A stretch of 64,000 nucleotides of DNA from Massilia sp. YIM B02763 (GCF_030412015.1 NZ_JASNRD010000008.1:1-64000), one strand, 5' to 3'; positions 19,473-29,378 are shown, counted from the first letter of the stretch. Made by a program: numbers and translations. The notes: a model not told the origin generated them from the sequence alone.

Positions 19473-22400
19473 TTATTGAAAGAATTTCGGCGACAGCAGG
19501 TTCTCGAGCGTGCGCTCGTCGAACTTCATGCGCAGGCGCACGTACAGGCCCTTGGCGGTGGCGTCGGCGCCGGCCAGGTCGCGTTCGCGGAAGCCGAGGA
19601 AGTTGTAGCCGGCCGACACCCAGGTATTGGTGCGCAGCTGGTAGCCCGCCTCGATGCCGGCGCCGAACTGGCGCGCCTTGTTGGCGCCGCTGACCAGCAC
19701 CTGGGCGACGGCGCCCACGTCCCAGTTTTCGCCGATCTGGTGCGTGACGCGGCCGCTCGCCAGCTGGCCCGTGGCGCGGCTGGGGACGCCGGCCGACCGT
19801 TCCAGCGCGAGCTTGGCGGCGTAGCGGGCCGAGAACACGGTCTCGCGGGTCGGCTGCCAGTTGGCGTTGACGGCCACCGTGTGCACCTGGCGGCGCTGCT
19901 CGGACAGGCTGTCGTCGCGCTCCAGCTTGTACTCGTACTTGGCCAGGCCGTTCCAGCCCAGCGTCTCCAGCGCGCGGTAGGCGAGGCCCGTCTGCATCAA
20001 TTCGTTGATGCGCATGGCGTCGGTGGCGCGGCTGCGGCTGGCGGCCAGCGTGTTCTTGCCCAGGAAGGCAAGCGTATCCGACAGGCGGTAGGCCAGGCCG
20101 ACGGTGTTCAGCACATTGTCGCTGTCGTCGGCGTGGCGCAGTTCCAGGCGCGCGTTGACGCGTAGTATCGGGGTACGGCTGTACTCGATGGCGCCGGCGA
20201 GGGCCACGGCCTCGTTGCCGGTCGAGCCGGACAGCACGCGCACGCGCTCGAAGCTGGTGCTGCCGTGCACGCCGTCGGCGATCTGCCACAGGTTGCGCAG
20301 GCCCAGGGCCGCTTCGGCCTGGCGGCTGCCGATCGCGCCCAGGTCGCTGCCGCGGGCACGGTATTCGGAGAACACGCGGCCATCCTTCATGTAGTCGGCA
20401 TCGATGCCGAATACGGTGGCGTTACGCTGCTGGCTGTCGTTGAGCGCGTAGTTCGAGCCCAGGCTGCTGATCAGCTCGTGGCGGCCGTAGAGGCGGCTGC
20501 CGCCGGCCAGGCGGTAGTCGCCGCCCAGGGCGACCATGCGGCGGCCGCTGTCGCGCACGTCCTGCTCGGCCTCGGCGTACACGCCGGCCTGCGGCAGGCC
20601 CGGGACCTGGGCCGCGATCTTGCCGCGCACGCTGGTCAGGTCGGGCTGGGACAGCACGGTATTGCTGTCGCCGGCGTCCTCGTGCGAACGGCGGACGCCC
20701 GCTTCGACGCGCACGCCGTTGCCGAACGCATAGCCTGCCGACACCTGCACGCCGTCGCGCTTGGCGCCGGTGGTCAGGTCCGCCGTGTGCAGCGCCTCGG
20801 CCTGCACGGTAGCCTGCTCGGTCGCCTGCCAGCGCAGGCGGGCGCCGCCTTCGACGCGGCCGCGCGGCAGGCTCGAGGTCGGGTTGTCGAACACGGTGTC
20901 GGCACGGCCGCCGTAGATGCGGCTTTCCAGCTTGCCGTCCACGCGCACTGCCTCGAAGCGGGCGGCGCGGCCGTCGTCGCCCGCCTTGTCCATCTGCGCG
21001 CCTTCGACGACGATCGTGGTCTTGTCGTCCGGACGCACGGTGGCATTCACGCTCGACAGCGTGGTCGGGGCGGCCGGATTGCGGTCGTCGACGTAGCTGC
21101 CGCCGATCTCGACCTGCTTGCCGAATTTGTATTGCGCCGCCACGCCGGCGACCCAGAAGCGCGGGTTGCCCTGGTCGATCTCGTAGGCGATGCGGATCGA
21201 TTGCGGGTTCAGGTCGGCGTCCAGGCTCGCCACAGGGGCGCGGAACAGGATGCGGCCCGTCAGCGGCTCGATGTCGTAGTCGACGTAGCGCTGCTGCACG
21301 GTGCGCTTGAGGATGATGCCCGTCTGGTTGCGGTCGCGCACGATCACTTCGACGCGTTCGCTGTTGATGACCATCACGCCGCCGCCCGTCAGGTAGGGGC
21401 CCGAGGTGCCGTTGGCGGCGATTTCCTCGACCATCTGGCGGGTGCTGTCGTAGCTGGCGAAGGTGTCGACGGTGAGGCCGTGCGCTTCGTAGTGCCCGCG
21501 CATGCCGGTCAGGTTGCGGTTGTAGGCGCCCAGGTTGCGCGCCGGGGTCACGCCCGGCGGCGTCATGTCGCCATACATGATCCAGGACTTGTCGCGGTCG
21601 GCGCGCAGGTACAGGCGGCTGGTCGACTGGGCATCGAAGCCGCGCTGGGCGTCGTCGCCGTAGGTCGGGTAGTAGGCGTTCGGGTCGAGGTCGCGGAACA
21701 GCATCTGCTCGGCCACCTTGTCCGAATCGTAGGACATCGTGAGCAGGGTGTCGTAGGCGATCTTGCCCTTGGCGAACATGGCGGCGCGGGCGCCGATGTC
21801 GGCGCTGCCGGCCGAGAAATGGCGCAGTTCGTCCTCGAAACCGTCGAAGGAGCGCACCGGATCGGTGACATTGCCCTTGATGTTGTTCAGGCTGACGGCG
21901 GCGTCGACGACGCCGGCGGCGACCAGCGGGCGCAGGTCCGGCACGAAGGCCACGTCGGCCTGGGCCCGGACCTGGCCGCTGCTGGCCTGGATCGTCACGT
22001 CGCCGGCTTCCAGCGGGGCGCGCAGGGCGAAATCGGCGCTGCCGCCTTCGACGAAGGCCTGCAGGCCCGCTTCGCGCGCATCGAGGTCGTTCTGCAGCCA
22101 CTGGCCGCGCGCGGCGTCCAGCGTCAGCGGGGTGCGCTCGGCCACCGGCACACCGTGCTCGTCTTCCACGTGGACGCGCAGCATGGCCAGCGAGCGGCCG
22201 TCGGCGGCCACTTGCGAGCGATCCAGTTCCATGCGAATACGCCCCAGTGCGCCCGGCGCCGTCACGGCAATGCTCTTGCTGCCGCGATCGTTGCCGAACT
22301 GGTCCTTCTGGCGCAGTTCCAGCACGTTGCGGCCCGGCCGCAAGTCGACGCCGACGAATTCCCAGCTCTGCATGCGGTTGGCGGCGACGGTGTTGCGCTC

Positions 22401-24386
22401 GCCGATGCGCGTCTCGCCGACCTCCTCGCCATTCGCCAGCAGGGTAAAGGTCGAGCCGGCCGTGCCTTTCACGCGCACGGTGGCCTGGGCGCGGGCCAGC
22501 ACGGCGCCGTCTTCCAGGCCGATGAAGCCGAGGCTGTTGTCCAGCGTGTCCAGGGCGACGGCGTCGCCGGCGGCCTTGGCGGCACGCTCGGTATCGCTCG
22601 CCGGCAGCTGGTCGCCAGCCTTCGCGGCTGCTTCCAGGGCGGCGCGGGCGCTGGCACGGCGCGCCGCGATGGTGCCGCGCAGTTCGGCGCTGCAGCCCGC
22701 CACGGCGAAGTCGGCCTTGGCCAGTTCGCCGTCCTTCAGGTCGACGAACAGGCTGGCGGCGTCGCCGCCGTTGCGCTGCGAGGTGGCCACCAGTTCGGCG
22801 GGGTCCGGAACGGTGGTGCCGTCGACCTTGGCGACGTGGGTGCGCGGGCGCAGTTCGGCGAAGCTGTAGCGGCCTTCGGCGTCGGTGACGGCCCAGCTGC
22901 CGTCCTCGAGGTAGATGCGCACGCCCGGCAGGCCCGGCTCGTCCTTGCCGCGCAGGCGGTCGCCGTCGCAGTCGGCGAAGACGTTGCCGACGACGAAGCC
23001 TTTTTCGCTGAACACGCCGGCCTGCACCTTGACCTTGGCGGCGGCCACGCTGCTGACGAGGGCCAGCGGCGATGCGCTGCTGGCGTAGGCGCGGTTGATG
23101 CCGTCGCCCTGCAGCGCGCCGGCGCCGATGCGCACGCGGTAGCGCAGGACAGACACGCCGCCGGCGGGGATCGACCCGACTTCCATGTGCAGCTTGGCGC
23201 CGGCCGCGCGGCGCGGGTCGGCCTTGGCGGCGCCGTCGATGCGCAGGCTGCCCGGCTCGAAGCGGAAGCCGGCCGGCAGGGTGTCGTCGACGGTCACGCC
23301 GTGCAGGTCCTGGTCGGCGGCGTTGTGCACGCGCAGCGTGTAGTCGACGAAGTCCGTGATCTCGGCGTTGGCGCGCGAGGCGGCCTTTTCCAGGTAGAGC
23401 AGGCCGGGGACGGGGTCGAGCGGAAGGTCGAGATGGACGGCGCCCGTCTCGGCGCTGACGATGAAGTCGCCGCCGTAGGAGCCGTACAGGTGGATGTCGC
23501 GCGCGGGCGGCAGCTGGCCGGCCGGCACTTTCGACGGGAAGGTGTAGTTGGTCGGCGCGACGACCTGCAGCTTGTACAGGCTGGGCGCGACCAGCGGAAA
23601 GCGGTAGTGGCCGCCGGCGTCGCTGACGACGGTACTGGGCCACGGGGTGACGCCATCGACGTCGAATACCTGGGCCGGACCGCCGGGGTTGCCGCCGTTG
23701 CCGGCGCCGGTGACGTCGATCAGGGTGACGCTGGCGCCCGCCAGCGGCAGGTTGGACTTGCTGTCGAACACGATACCGCTCGGGTCGACCAGGATGCTGG
23801 TCTCGATCGTGTTCTGGCCGCAGCCGTCGATCGACGCGACCAGGGTGTCGTCGGCCACGGCCATGAAGGACCCGTCGTGGGCCACCGGGCTGGCGCTGGC
23901 GCTGCTGGCGCGGACCTTGCCCGCGCCGTCTTCGACGGTGTCGGCGGCGGCGCCCTGCATGGTGGTCATCGGGTCGACGCGGAACCTGGCGGTATCCGTG
24001 CCGGTCTCGGTGGCGGAAAACGCCTCGACGTCGCCGGTCTTGATGGAGCGTACGGTGATGCTGATGCGGTCGACCGCGTTGGGGTCGGCGTTGCACTTGG
24101 GTGCGGTGGCCTGCAGGTAGAGGCGGGTGCCGGCGCGCGTCACCCGGGCGCGGGTGCTGTAGTCGCCGCCGGTGAAGTATTCGATCGTGTCGACGGTGGG
24201 CATTGGGGCCTTGTCGTCGGCTGGGGTGCCGCGCGCCGCCGTCACCGTGTTCGAACGCAGCGTCACGCTCTGGCCGGCCGGGCCGGGGTAGCTGGCGCTG
24301 GCCTGGTTGCTGATCTGGGCGCCGGCGAAGGGCGCCAGTAATGCCAGCAGGCAGGCGAGGACGAGGTGGATGACGGGATTTTTCAT
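19473..24386 (-). CDS. Giant exported protein: DUF11/SdrD-B-type Ig modules plus probable C-terminal outer-membrane beta-barrel
   Basis: 1637 residues with a signal peptide ending PFAGA. Order: an N-terminal module with QISNQASASY...SNTV, shared with the upstream 434-residue protein; a carboxypeptidase-regulatory-like fold near 205-300; a DUF11 domain near 335-440; an SdrD-B-like domain near 465-540 (VGNVFADCDGDRLRGKDE); and further Ig-like strands with linkers to about 860. The last 700 or so residues have alternating aromatic/polar strands typical of an outer-membrane beta-barrel (IEAGYQLRTNTWVSAGYNFLG) and end near FFQ. I infer an outer-membrane anchor or exporter that displays the Ig modules. 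There is no Shine-Dalgarno sequence before the ATG, and a terminator-like pair of hairpins ends 12 bases upstream. Confidence 0.82.
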   Translation of the reverse strand: MKNPVIHLVLACLLALLAPFAGAQISNQASASYPGPAGQSVTLRSNTVTAARGTPADDKAPMPTVDTIEYFTGGDYSTRARVTRAGTRLYLQATAPKCNADPNAVDRISITVRSIKTGDVEAFSATETGTDTARFRVDPMTTMQGAAADTVEDGAGKVRASSASASPVAHDGSFMAVADDTLVASIDGCGQNTIETSILVDPSGIVFDSKSNLPLAGASVTLIDVTGAGNGGNPGGPAQVFDVDGVTPWPSTVVSDAGGHYRFPLVAPSLYKLQVVAPTNYTFPSKVPAGQLPPARDIHLYGSYGGDFIVSAETGAVHLDLPLDPVPGLLYLEKAASRANAEITDFVDYTLRVHNAADQDLHGVTVDDTLPAGFRFEPGSLRIDGAAKADPRRAAGAKLHMEVGSIPAGGVSVLRYRVRIGAGALQGDGINRAYASSASPLALVSSVAAAKVKVQAGVFSEKGFVVGNVFADCDGDRLRGKDEPGLPGVRIYLEDGSWAVTDAEGRYSFAELRPRTHVAKVDGTTVPDPAELVATSQRNGGDAASLFVDLKDGELAKADFAVAGCSAELRGTIAARRASARAALEAAAKAGDQLPASDTERAAKAAGDAVALDTLDNSLGFIGLEDGAVLARAQATVRVKGTAGSTFTLLANGEEVGETRIGERNTVAANRMQSWEFVGVDLRPGRNVLELRQKDQFGNDRGSKSIAVTAPGALGRIRMELDRSQVAADGRSLAMLRVHVEDEHGVPVAERTPLTLDAARGQWLQNDLDAREAGLQAFVEGGSADFALRAPLEAGDVTIQASSGQVRAQADVAFVPDLRPLVAAGVVDAAVSLNNIKGNVTDPVRSFDGFEDELRHFSAGSADIGARAAMFAKGKIAYDTLLTMSYDSDKVAEQMLFRDLDPNAYYPTYGDDAQRGFDAQSTSRLYLRADRDKSWIMYGDMTPPGVTPARNLGAYNRNLTGMRGHYEAHGLTVDTFASYDSTRQMVEEIAANGTSGPYLTGGGVMVINSERVEVIVRDRNQTGIILKRTVQQRYVDYDIEPLTGRILFRAPVASLDADLNPQSIRIAYEIDQGNPRFWVAGVAAQYKFGKQVEIGGSYVDDRNPAAPTTLSSVNATVRPDDKTTIVVEGAQMDKAGDDGRAARFEAVRVDGKLESRIYGGRADTVFDNPTSSLPRGRVEGGARLRWQATEQATVQAEALHTADLTTGAKRDGVQVSAGYAFGNGVRVEAGVRRSHEDAGDSNTVLSQPDLTSVRGKIAAQVPGLPQAGVYAEAEQDVRDSGRRMVALGGDYRLAGGSRLYGRHELISSLGSNYALNDSQQRNATVFGIDADYMKDGRVFSEYRARGSDLGAIGSRQAEAALGLRNLWQIADGVHGSTSFERVRVLSGSTGNEAVALAGAIEYSRTPILRVNARLELRHADDSDNVLNTVGLAYRLSDTLAFLGKNTLAASRSRATDAMRINELMQTGLAYRALETLGWNGLAKYEYKLERDDSLSEQRRQVHTVAVNANWQPTRETVFSARYAAKLALERSAGVPSRATGQLASGRVTHQIGENWDVGAVAQVLVSGANKARQFGAGIEAGYQLRTNTWVSAGYNFLGFRERDLAGADATAKGLYVRLRMKFDERTLENLLSPKFFQ

Positions 24387-24398
24387 GGCGGCGGCAGG

Positions 24399-24443
24399 AA
24401 AAAAGGGCGAAAACCGCCCCGCCGCCGCCCGTGGGGGCGGCGG
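24399..24443 (-). terminator. Tandem terminator-like hairpins just before the giant DUF11 gene
   Basis: On the minus strand a 9-bp stem (24443-24435 with 24430-24422) is followed by a 5-bp GGGCG/CGCCC stem (24419-24415 with 24409-24405) and a run of six T (24404-24399). It follows the stop of the 434-residue gene but lies inside an apparent operon, so it should reduce or regulate expression of the next gene. Confidence 0.7.
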
Positions 24444-24475
24444 TCAGGGCACTACTGGGGAGCGGCAGGCGGGGC

Positions 24476-25780
24476 TTACGGGTTGATGCGCACGCCGAAT
24501 TCCATGGTGCCGGACTGGTTCGGCACCAGCACCGGCACCGACGCGGTCATCGTGGACACCTGGCCCGTCAGCACGGTCAGGATGGAGCCGAGGGTGGCCG
24601 TGACCGGATTGTTGCCGGCGTAATACGTCGTATTGGCCGGGATGTCGTCGTTGATCGTCACCGACGTCACGTTGGTGGTGCCGGTATTGGTGGCGGTGAT
24701 CTTGTAGCGGATGCACGCGCCCGGCAGCGCGCCGGTCGTGATCGGCGCCGAGCTGTAGGCGGTGTCGGCCGTGCCGTCGCAGTTGGCGTCCAGCGCCTGG
24801 GTCTTGACCAGGCTCACTTGGGTCGCGTTCGGGTTGACGATCACGGCGTCATGGATGATGTCCTTGACGTTGGTGGTCGGCGAGAGTGCGCGGAAGTAGA
24901 GGTCGGTGGTGCCCGCGGTGGCGCCGGCCGGCGGGGTCACGTCGGCGTACACGACGGTGGTCGAGTTCGGATTGACGGTCGCGCTGGTGATGACGGCGCC
25001 CGTCGCGTCGCGGAACACGACGGTCCAGCCGCTCGGCAGCGTGGTGGTGCCGAAGGTGCCGTCGGTGCTGGCGGCCAGGTTGAACGTGTCGGCGATGCCG
25101 CCGCCGTTGTTCAGGTGCAGCGTGAAGCGGGTGGCCACGCCCGGGGCGACGGTGTTGGTCACCACGGCGCTGGCTTCCCCGCCGGCGCCCGCGCCCAGGC
25201 CCGAGCCGTTGGCGGTGATGTCCATGGTCGAGCCGGCGCCGACGGTGGTGGTGTCGGTGCTGCTGGTCTTGACGGTGCTGGTGAAGTTGCTGGTGGCGGT
25301 GACGACCAGGCTGTTGCTGGTGCCGTTGGCGGCGCCGGCCGGCAGCGTGGCGACGGCGACGAACTTGAACGTGGCGCCGGCGGCCACGTCGCTGGCGGCG
25401 CTGATCGGGGTGGCGTTGTCGGCCACGCCGTTGCCGTCGGCATCGGCGAAGAACTGCACGTTGGCCATCGTGAACGCGCCGCTCTGGCTGGTGCTCAGGG
25501 CGAAGGTGTCGGTGCCGTTGCCGGTGTTGGTGAGGCTGTGCGCGAACACGACCTGGGTGCCGGCGGCGCCGGTCTTGGTCGTGCCGGCCGTCATGGTCAG
25601 GCTGGCGACCTGCTGCACGGTGGTGACCACGGTATTCGAGGTTGCCGTCTTGGTACCGGTGCCGTCCGAGTAGGTGGCTGTGGCGGTATTGCTGATCTGG
25701 GTACCGGCAGGCGTAGCCGCCTGGGCGCCGTGGGCGGCGGCCAGCATCAGGGTAGCGAGGACGGTCAAACGGGTTTTCAT
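24476..25780 (-). CDS. Exported DUF11-repeat protein
   Basis: 434 residues: a signal peptide (AAHGAQA), then the module TQISNTATATYSDGTGTK...SNTV also found at the start of the giant downstream protein. Repeated Thr/Ala/Val-rich Ig-like units follow, with calcium-type DADGNGVADN and DANCDGTADT stretches, and a C-terminal DUF11 unit (RYKITATNTGTTNVTSVTI ... EFGVRINP). It probably forms an extended extracellular stalk. It lies 39 bases after the small DUF11 gene and 89 bases before the giant gene. Confidence 0.82.
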   Translation of the reverse strand: MKTRLTVLATLMLAAAHGAQAATPAGTQISNTATATYSDGTGTKTATSNTVVTTVQQVASLTMTAGTTKTGAAGTQVVFAHSLTNTGNGTDTFALSTSQSGAFTMANVQFFADADGNGVADNATPISAASDVAAGATFKFVAVATLPAGAANGTSNSLVVTATSNFTSTVKTSSTDTTTVGAGSTMDITANGSGLGAGAGGEASAVVTNTVAPGVATRFTLHLNNGGGIADTFNLAASTDGTFGTTTLPSGWTVVFRDATGAVITSATVNPNSTTVVYADVTPPAGATAGTTDLYFRALSPTTNVKDIIHDAVIVNPNATQVSLVKTQALDANCDGTADTAYSSAPITTGALPGACIRYKITATNTGTTNVTSVTINDDIPANTTYYAGNNPVTATLGSILTVLTGQVSTMTASVPVLVPNQSGTMEFGVRINP

Positions 25781-25819
25781 GTCGGTATCCTTTCTTAATT
25801 AGAAGACATGGGATGTGGA

Positions 25820-26314
25820 TCAGGAACGCTTCCCGGCATCGCCGAGGCGCATGCGCGAGGTGACGGTGACGGACTGGCCCGGAGCGAGTTCGCCCAGGTC
25901 CCAGCGCAGGAATCGGTATTCGGAAGCCGGCACGGGTTCGCTCTGGCGGCGGCCATTGCGCACGAATTGGCGCTTGAGCGGGGCCGGGGCGAAGGTCTTG
26001 CCGTCCAGGCTGGCCATCAGCGTGGCCGGGGTGGCAGTGCCATCGATGTAGGCCATGCCGCCTTCGGGCACCGGCAGCGTGGCCAGTACCTGCCTGGCCG
26101 GCGTCTTGCCGTTGTTCTGGTAGGTCACCTGGTACTCGATGACATCGCCCGGGTTGGCCTGGGTGGTCGGCACCAGCTTGACGTCCTTGCCGGAGGTCAC
26201 TACCTGGAATGCGTGCAGCGTGGCGCTGACCTGGTCGCCGTCCGCAGCGAACGTGCGGGTGCCGATCAGCAGCAGGGTCCAGAGCAGCAGGGTGGTCAGA
26301 ATGCGGTTGGTCAT
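25820..26314 (-). CDS. Small exported DUF11-like protein, first gene of the operon
   Basis: 164 residues: a signal peptide (LLIGTRTFA), then a single DUF11-like fold (NPGDVIEYQVTYQNNGKTPARQVL ... LAPGQSVTVTSRM). The start at 26314 has AGGAGATC 5 bases upstream. An open frame reaching to 26563 lacks any other good start. As first gene of the leftward operon it may cap or initiate the structure formed by the other three products; this is inference. Confidence 0.8.
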   Translation of the reverse strand: MTNRILTTLLLWTLLLIGTRTFAADGDQVSATLHAFQVVTSGKDVKLVPTTQANPGDVIEYQVTYQNNGKTPARQVLATLPVPEGGMAYIDGTATPATLMASLDGKTFAPAPLKRQFVRNGRRQSEPVPASEYRFLRWDLGELAPGQSVTVTSRMRLGDAGKRS

Positions 26315-26510
26315 CGAATGATCTCCTTTGGTGGAATCGGTGGTGCTACAGGTATCGGATTTGCCGGATTTGGGGAACGGGTTGCACTGTATCACTTTTT
26401 CCGAGTTCCCGTAAGGAAAGTTTCGATTTTGCGTTTCGTGTTGTGTCCTAGAAACATGAACATCCGCGCTTCGTATTGAACGCACTTGACCCGCTCTCGA
26501 CCCGCATCGC

Positions 26511-26587
26511 GTGAAACGGCTGAGTTGGGTTCCAATTGCCCTCACGATGAAACGGCTGACCAAATCCGGACGGCCCCCATGAAACGG
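26511..26587 (+). repeat. Three spaced copies of TGAAACGG
   Basis: GTGAAACGGCTGA at 26511, ATGAAACGGCTGA at 26547 and ATGAAACGGTCG at 26579 are spaced 36 and 32 bases apart. The spacing is close to three helix turns, which suits a set of binding sites, but no regulator is known to me. Confidence 0.5.
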
Positions 26588-26719
26588 TCGTGCTGATAGG
26601 GGAATTTGATATTGAACAACCGGCGCGATAGCAACATGCGGTTGCGCGATGCCACCGGAGGTGGCGCTGCGTAGCGAGGGAGGAAGGGGCTAATGACGCT
26701 CAAAAGCACTCAGTGAAGC

Positions 26720-26737
26720 TGTAGGTGTTGTCCTACA
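26720..26737. promoter_or_regulatory. Inverted repeat TGTAGG-N6-CCTACA, possible operator
   Basis: Perfect 6-base arms with a 6-base centre, 123 bases before the chemoreceptor ATG. A half-site TGTAGGACTAC occurs at 45556-45566, before fdhD. The regulator is unknown. Confidence 0.45.
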
Positions 26738-26859
26738 ACAACGCTGATACTGGATTTTCTGGATTTTCGTATTTGCGTAATTTACTTCGGGAAATAAATA
26801 GTTCATGATCGATCCCATCAAGGCGCTTGCCATCACTTCTTTCATTTCACGACATCGAC

Positions 26860-28551
26860 ATGACCATTCAGGATTCCCAGGCAGACCTGCAAGAAATGCG
26901 CGCCGCCTACGCCGCCCTCGACCGCGCCCAGGCGATCATCGAGTTCGGCCTCGACGGCATCATCATCCGCGCCAACGACAACTTCCTGGCCCTGACCGGC
27001 TACCGCGCCGACGAGATCGTCGGCCGCCACCATGCGATGTTCGTCGAGAAGGAGCACGCCGCCTCCGCCGAATACGCGCGTTTCTGGGAAGACCTGGCCA
27101 CCGGCAAGATCGAGCGCGCCGAATACAAGCGCGTCGGCAAGGGCGGCCGCGAGCTGTGGATCAACGCCTCCTACAACCCCGTCGTCGATGCCGACGGCCG
27201 CGTGATCAAGGTGATCAAGTTTGCAACCGACATCACCGGGCAGCGCGTGCGCAATGCCGAGTACGTCGCCCTGGCGGCCGCCATGAGCCGCGCCCAGGCC
27301 GTCGTCGAGTTCGACATGGATGGCCACCTCTTGAGCGCCAACGAGAATTTCCTCGACCTGCTCGAGTACGAGCTGGCCGACGTGAAGGGCGAGCACCACC
27401 GCGTGTTCTGCGAGGACGACTACGCCGCCAGCGCCGCCTACCGCAAGTTCTGGCAGAAACTGAACCGCGGCGAATTCGACGCGGGCCGCTACAAGCGCCT
27501 TGGTAACAACGGCAAGGTCGTGTGGATCCAGGCGACCTACAACCCGATCTTCGACCTGAACGGCAAGCCCGTCAAAGTCGTCAAATTCGCCACCGACATC
27601 ACCGAACAGGTGCGCCTGGAGCAGGCCAATGCCGCCCGCGGCGATGCCGAGCGCCGCAAGGTCGACGGCCTGCTGGCCCTGGTGGCCTCGGCCGCGCGCG
27701 GCGACTTGACCGGGACCGTGGCCGTCGAGGGCGACGAGCCGCTCGACCAGCTCGCCACGGGCGTGCTGGCCATGATCGGCGACTTGCGCGCCGTGATCGG
27801 CGGCGTCGTGCAGTCGGCCGGCAAGCTGTCCGAATCCTCGCGCACCATCGCCGAGCGCTCCAACACCGTCGCCGCCAGCGCCCAGGCGCTGGGCGCGACC
27901 GTGGAACAAATGAACGCCTCGGTGGACGGCCTGACGGCATCGATCGAGACCATCGCGCGCAGCACCCAGGATGCCAACACGCTGGCGCAGGCGACGCACG
28001 ACGAGGCGGAGCTGGGCGGCAAGGCGATCGCCAAGTCGATCGAAGCGATGGGCATGATCAACCAGTCGGCCGAGGACATCGGCGAGATCGTCAAGGTGAT
28101 CGGCGAGATCGCCAGCCAGACCAATATGCTGGCCTTCAACGCCGCCATCGAGGCCGCGCGCGCCGGCGAACACGGCCTGGGCTTCTCCGTCGTCGCGGAC
28201 GAGGTGCGCAAGCTGGCCGAGCGCTCCTCGCAGGCGACCAAGGAAATCTCCAAGCTGATCAACGAATCGGTGCGCCGCGTGGCCCAGGGCAGCGAGATCT
28301 CGCGCCAGGCCAGCGAAGCCTTCGACCGCATCACCCAGGGCGTGGCGCGCACCTCGCTGGCGATCGCCGACATCTCGGCCAGCGCCAACGAGCAGTCGCT
28401 CACGGCCAAGGAAGTGAGCGTGGCGATCTCCTACATCGCCCAGGAAACCGAGCGTTCCGCCGGCTCCTGCGACAGCATCGCCCGTTCGACCGAAGGCCTG
28501 AACGAGAACGCCGAGCAGCTCAACCGCGCCGTCGGCCGCTTCGCCGTATGA
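26860..28551 (+). CDS. Soluble methyl-accepting chemotaxis protein with two PAS domains
   Basis: 563 residues without a transmembrane segment. Two PAS domains of the Aer/BdlA type (about 8-122 and 130-245) each contain a YKR(V/L)G motif before the PAC part and end with [17 protein letters not shown] signalling domain follows (about 285-560) with the conserved hairpin tip [20 protein letters not shown] near 415-435. It probably senses redox state or a small ligand in the cytoplasm; BdlA-like proteins act in biofilm dispersal. The ATG at 26860 lacks a clear ribosome site. It is the first gene of a four-gene overlapping operon. Confidence 0.9.
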   Translation: MTIQDSQADLQEMRAAYAALDRAQAIIEFGLDGIIIRANDNFLALTGYRADEIVGRHHAMFVEKEHAASAEYARFWEDLATGKIERAEYKRVGKGGRELWINASYNPVVDADGRVIKVIKFATDITGQRVRNAEYVALAAAMSRAQAVVEFDMDGHLLSANENFLDLLEYELADVKGEHHRVFCEDDYAASAAYRKFWQKLNRGEFDAGRYKRLGNNGKVVWIQATYNPIFDLNGKPVKVVKFATDITEQVRLEQANAARGDAERRKVDGLLALVASAARGDLTGTVAVEGDEPLDQLATGVLAMIGDLRAVIGGVVQSAGKLSESSRTIAERSNTVAASAQALGATVEQMNASVDGLTASIETIARSTQDANTLAQATHDEAELGGKAIAKSIEAMGMINQSAEDIGEIVKVIGEIASQTNMLAFNAAIEAARAGEHGLGFSVVADEVRKLAERSSQATKEISKLINESVRRVAQGSEISRQASEAFDRITQGVARTSLAIADISASANEQSLTAKEVSVAISYIAQETERSAGSCDSIARSTEGLNENAEQLNRAVGRFAV

Positions 28552-28559
28552 GGACGGGG

Positions 28560-29378
28560 ATGGAGCTGGGCGACGACCACCTGGAAGCCGTGATCGAGCT
28601 GGTGCGCCAGCACACGGGCATCGCGATGAACGAGAACAAGCGCGTGCTGCTGCAGGGCCGCCTGCTGCCGCGCATGCGCGCGCTCGGCCTGGCCTCCTAC
28701 GCGGACTACATCGCCCACCTGCGCCGCGGCGGCGACGAAGTGGGCTCGTTCATCAATTCCGTGACGACCAACGACTCCGCATTCTTCCGGACCCCGGCCG
28801 TGTGGTGGTACCTGAACGACGAATTCCTCGCCGACTGGCACGGGCGCATGGGCGCGACGCCGTTGCGCATCTGGTCGGCGGCCGCCGCCACCGGCGAGGA
28901 AGCGTATTCGATGTCGATGCTGTGCCTGGAATTCCAGCGCCGGCACCCCTCGTTCCGCTTCGCCATCGACGCGACCGACATCTCCAGCCAGGCGCTGGAC
29001 GCGGCGCGCGGCGCGACCTATCGCGGCCGCACCGTGGAACGCTTCGAGCTGACCCGCCCGGCGCTGTTCCGCCGCTACCTGGCGGGCGGCCCCGAGCGCT
29101 TCACCGTGGTCCCCGAAGTGCGCCAGCACGTGAGCTTCGACAGCCACAACCTGCTGGCGGCGCCGTCCAGGCGCGAGCACTACGACCTGGTCCTGCTGCG
29201 CAACGTCCTGATCTACTTCGACGAAGAGAACCAGCAGCGCATCCTGGGGCAGGTCCGCGGCGCCATGCGTCCGGACGCCCGCCTGATCCTGGGCGAGCAG
29301 GAGTCGATCACCCGCCTGAACACCCCGTTCGAATTCGAACAAGCACACGTCTATCGCATCGCAGGAGGCCAAGCATGA
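28560..29378 (+). CDS. cheR: Chemotaxis protein methyltransferase CheR
   Basis: 272 residues. An N-terminal helical domain (VLLQGRLLPRMRALGLASY) leads to an S-adenosylmethionine-binding fold (LRIWSAAAATGEEAYSMSM, then TDISSQALDAA, and LVLLRNVLIYF). It methylates receptor glutamates, presumably of the adjacent double-PAS receptor. I chose 28560 because GAGG lies 6 bases upstream; an ATG at 28548 that overlaps the receptor stop is also possible. The C-terminal pentapeptide-binding features cannot be judged by eye. Confidence 0.9.
   Translation: MELGDDHLEAVIELVRQHTGIAMNENKRVLLQGRLLPRMRALGLASYADYIAHLRRGGDEVGSFINSVTTNDSAFFRTPAVWWYLNDEFLADWHGRMGATPLRIWSAAAATGEEAYSMSMLCLEFQRRHPSFRFAIDATDISSQALDAARGATYRGRTVERFELTRPALFRRYLAGGPERFTVVPEVRQHVSFDSHNLLAAPSRREHYDLVLLRNVLIYFDEENQQRILGQVRGAMRPDARLILGEQESITRLNTPFEFEQAHVYRIAGGQA

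Larger units (their letters stand above)
26315..26859. other. Divergent intergenic region between DUF11 operon and chemoreceptor
   Basis: About 545 bases without a credible gene. It should contain both promoters. It holds three copies of a TGAAACGG repeat and one TGTAGG-N6-CCTACA inverted repeat, listed separately. AT content is highest at 26360-26460 and 26740-26810. Confidence 0.45.

Noticed and set aside
20265..24341. A 1358-codon open frame on the plus strand
   Set aside because: It is a GC-bias shadow of the giant DUF11 gene, with Ala/Gly/Arg/His-rich composition and no domains.
26511..26587. Three short repeats as a mini CRISPR array
   Set aside because: The repeat core is only about 9-12 bases and the repeats vary; no cas genes are present.
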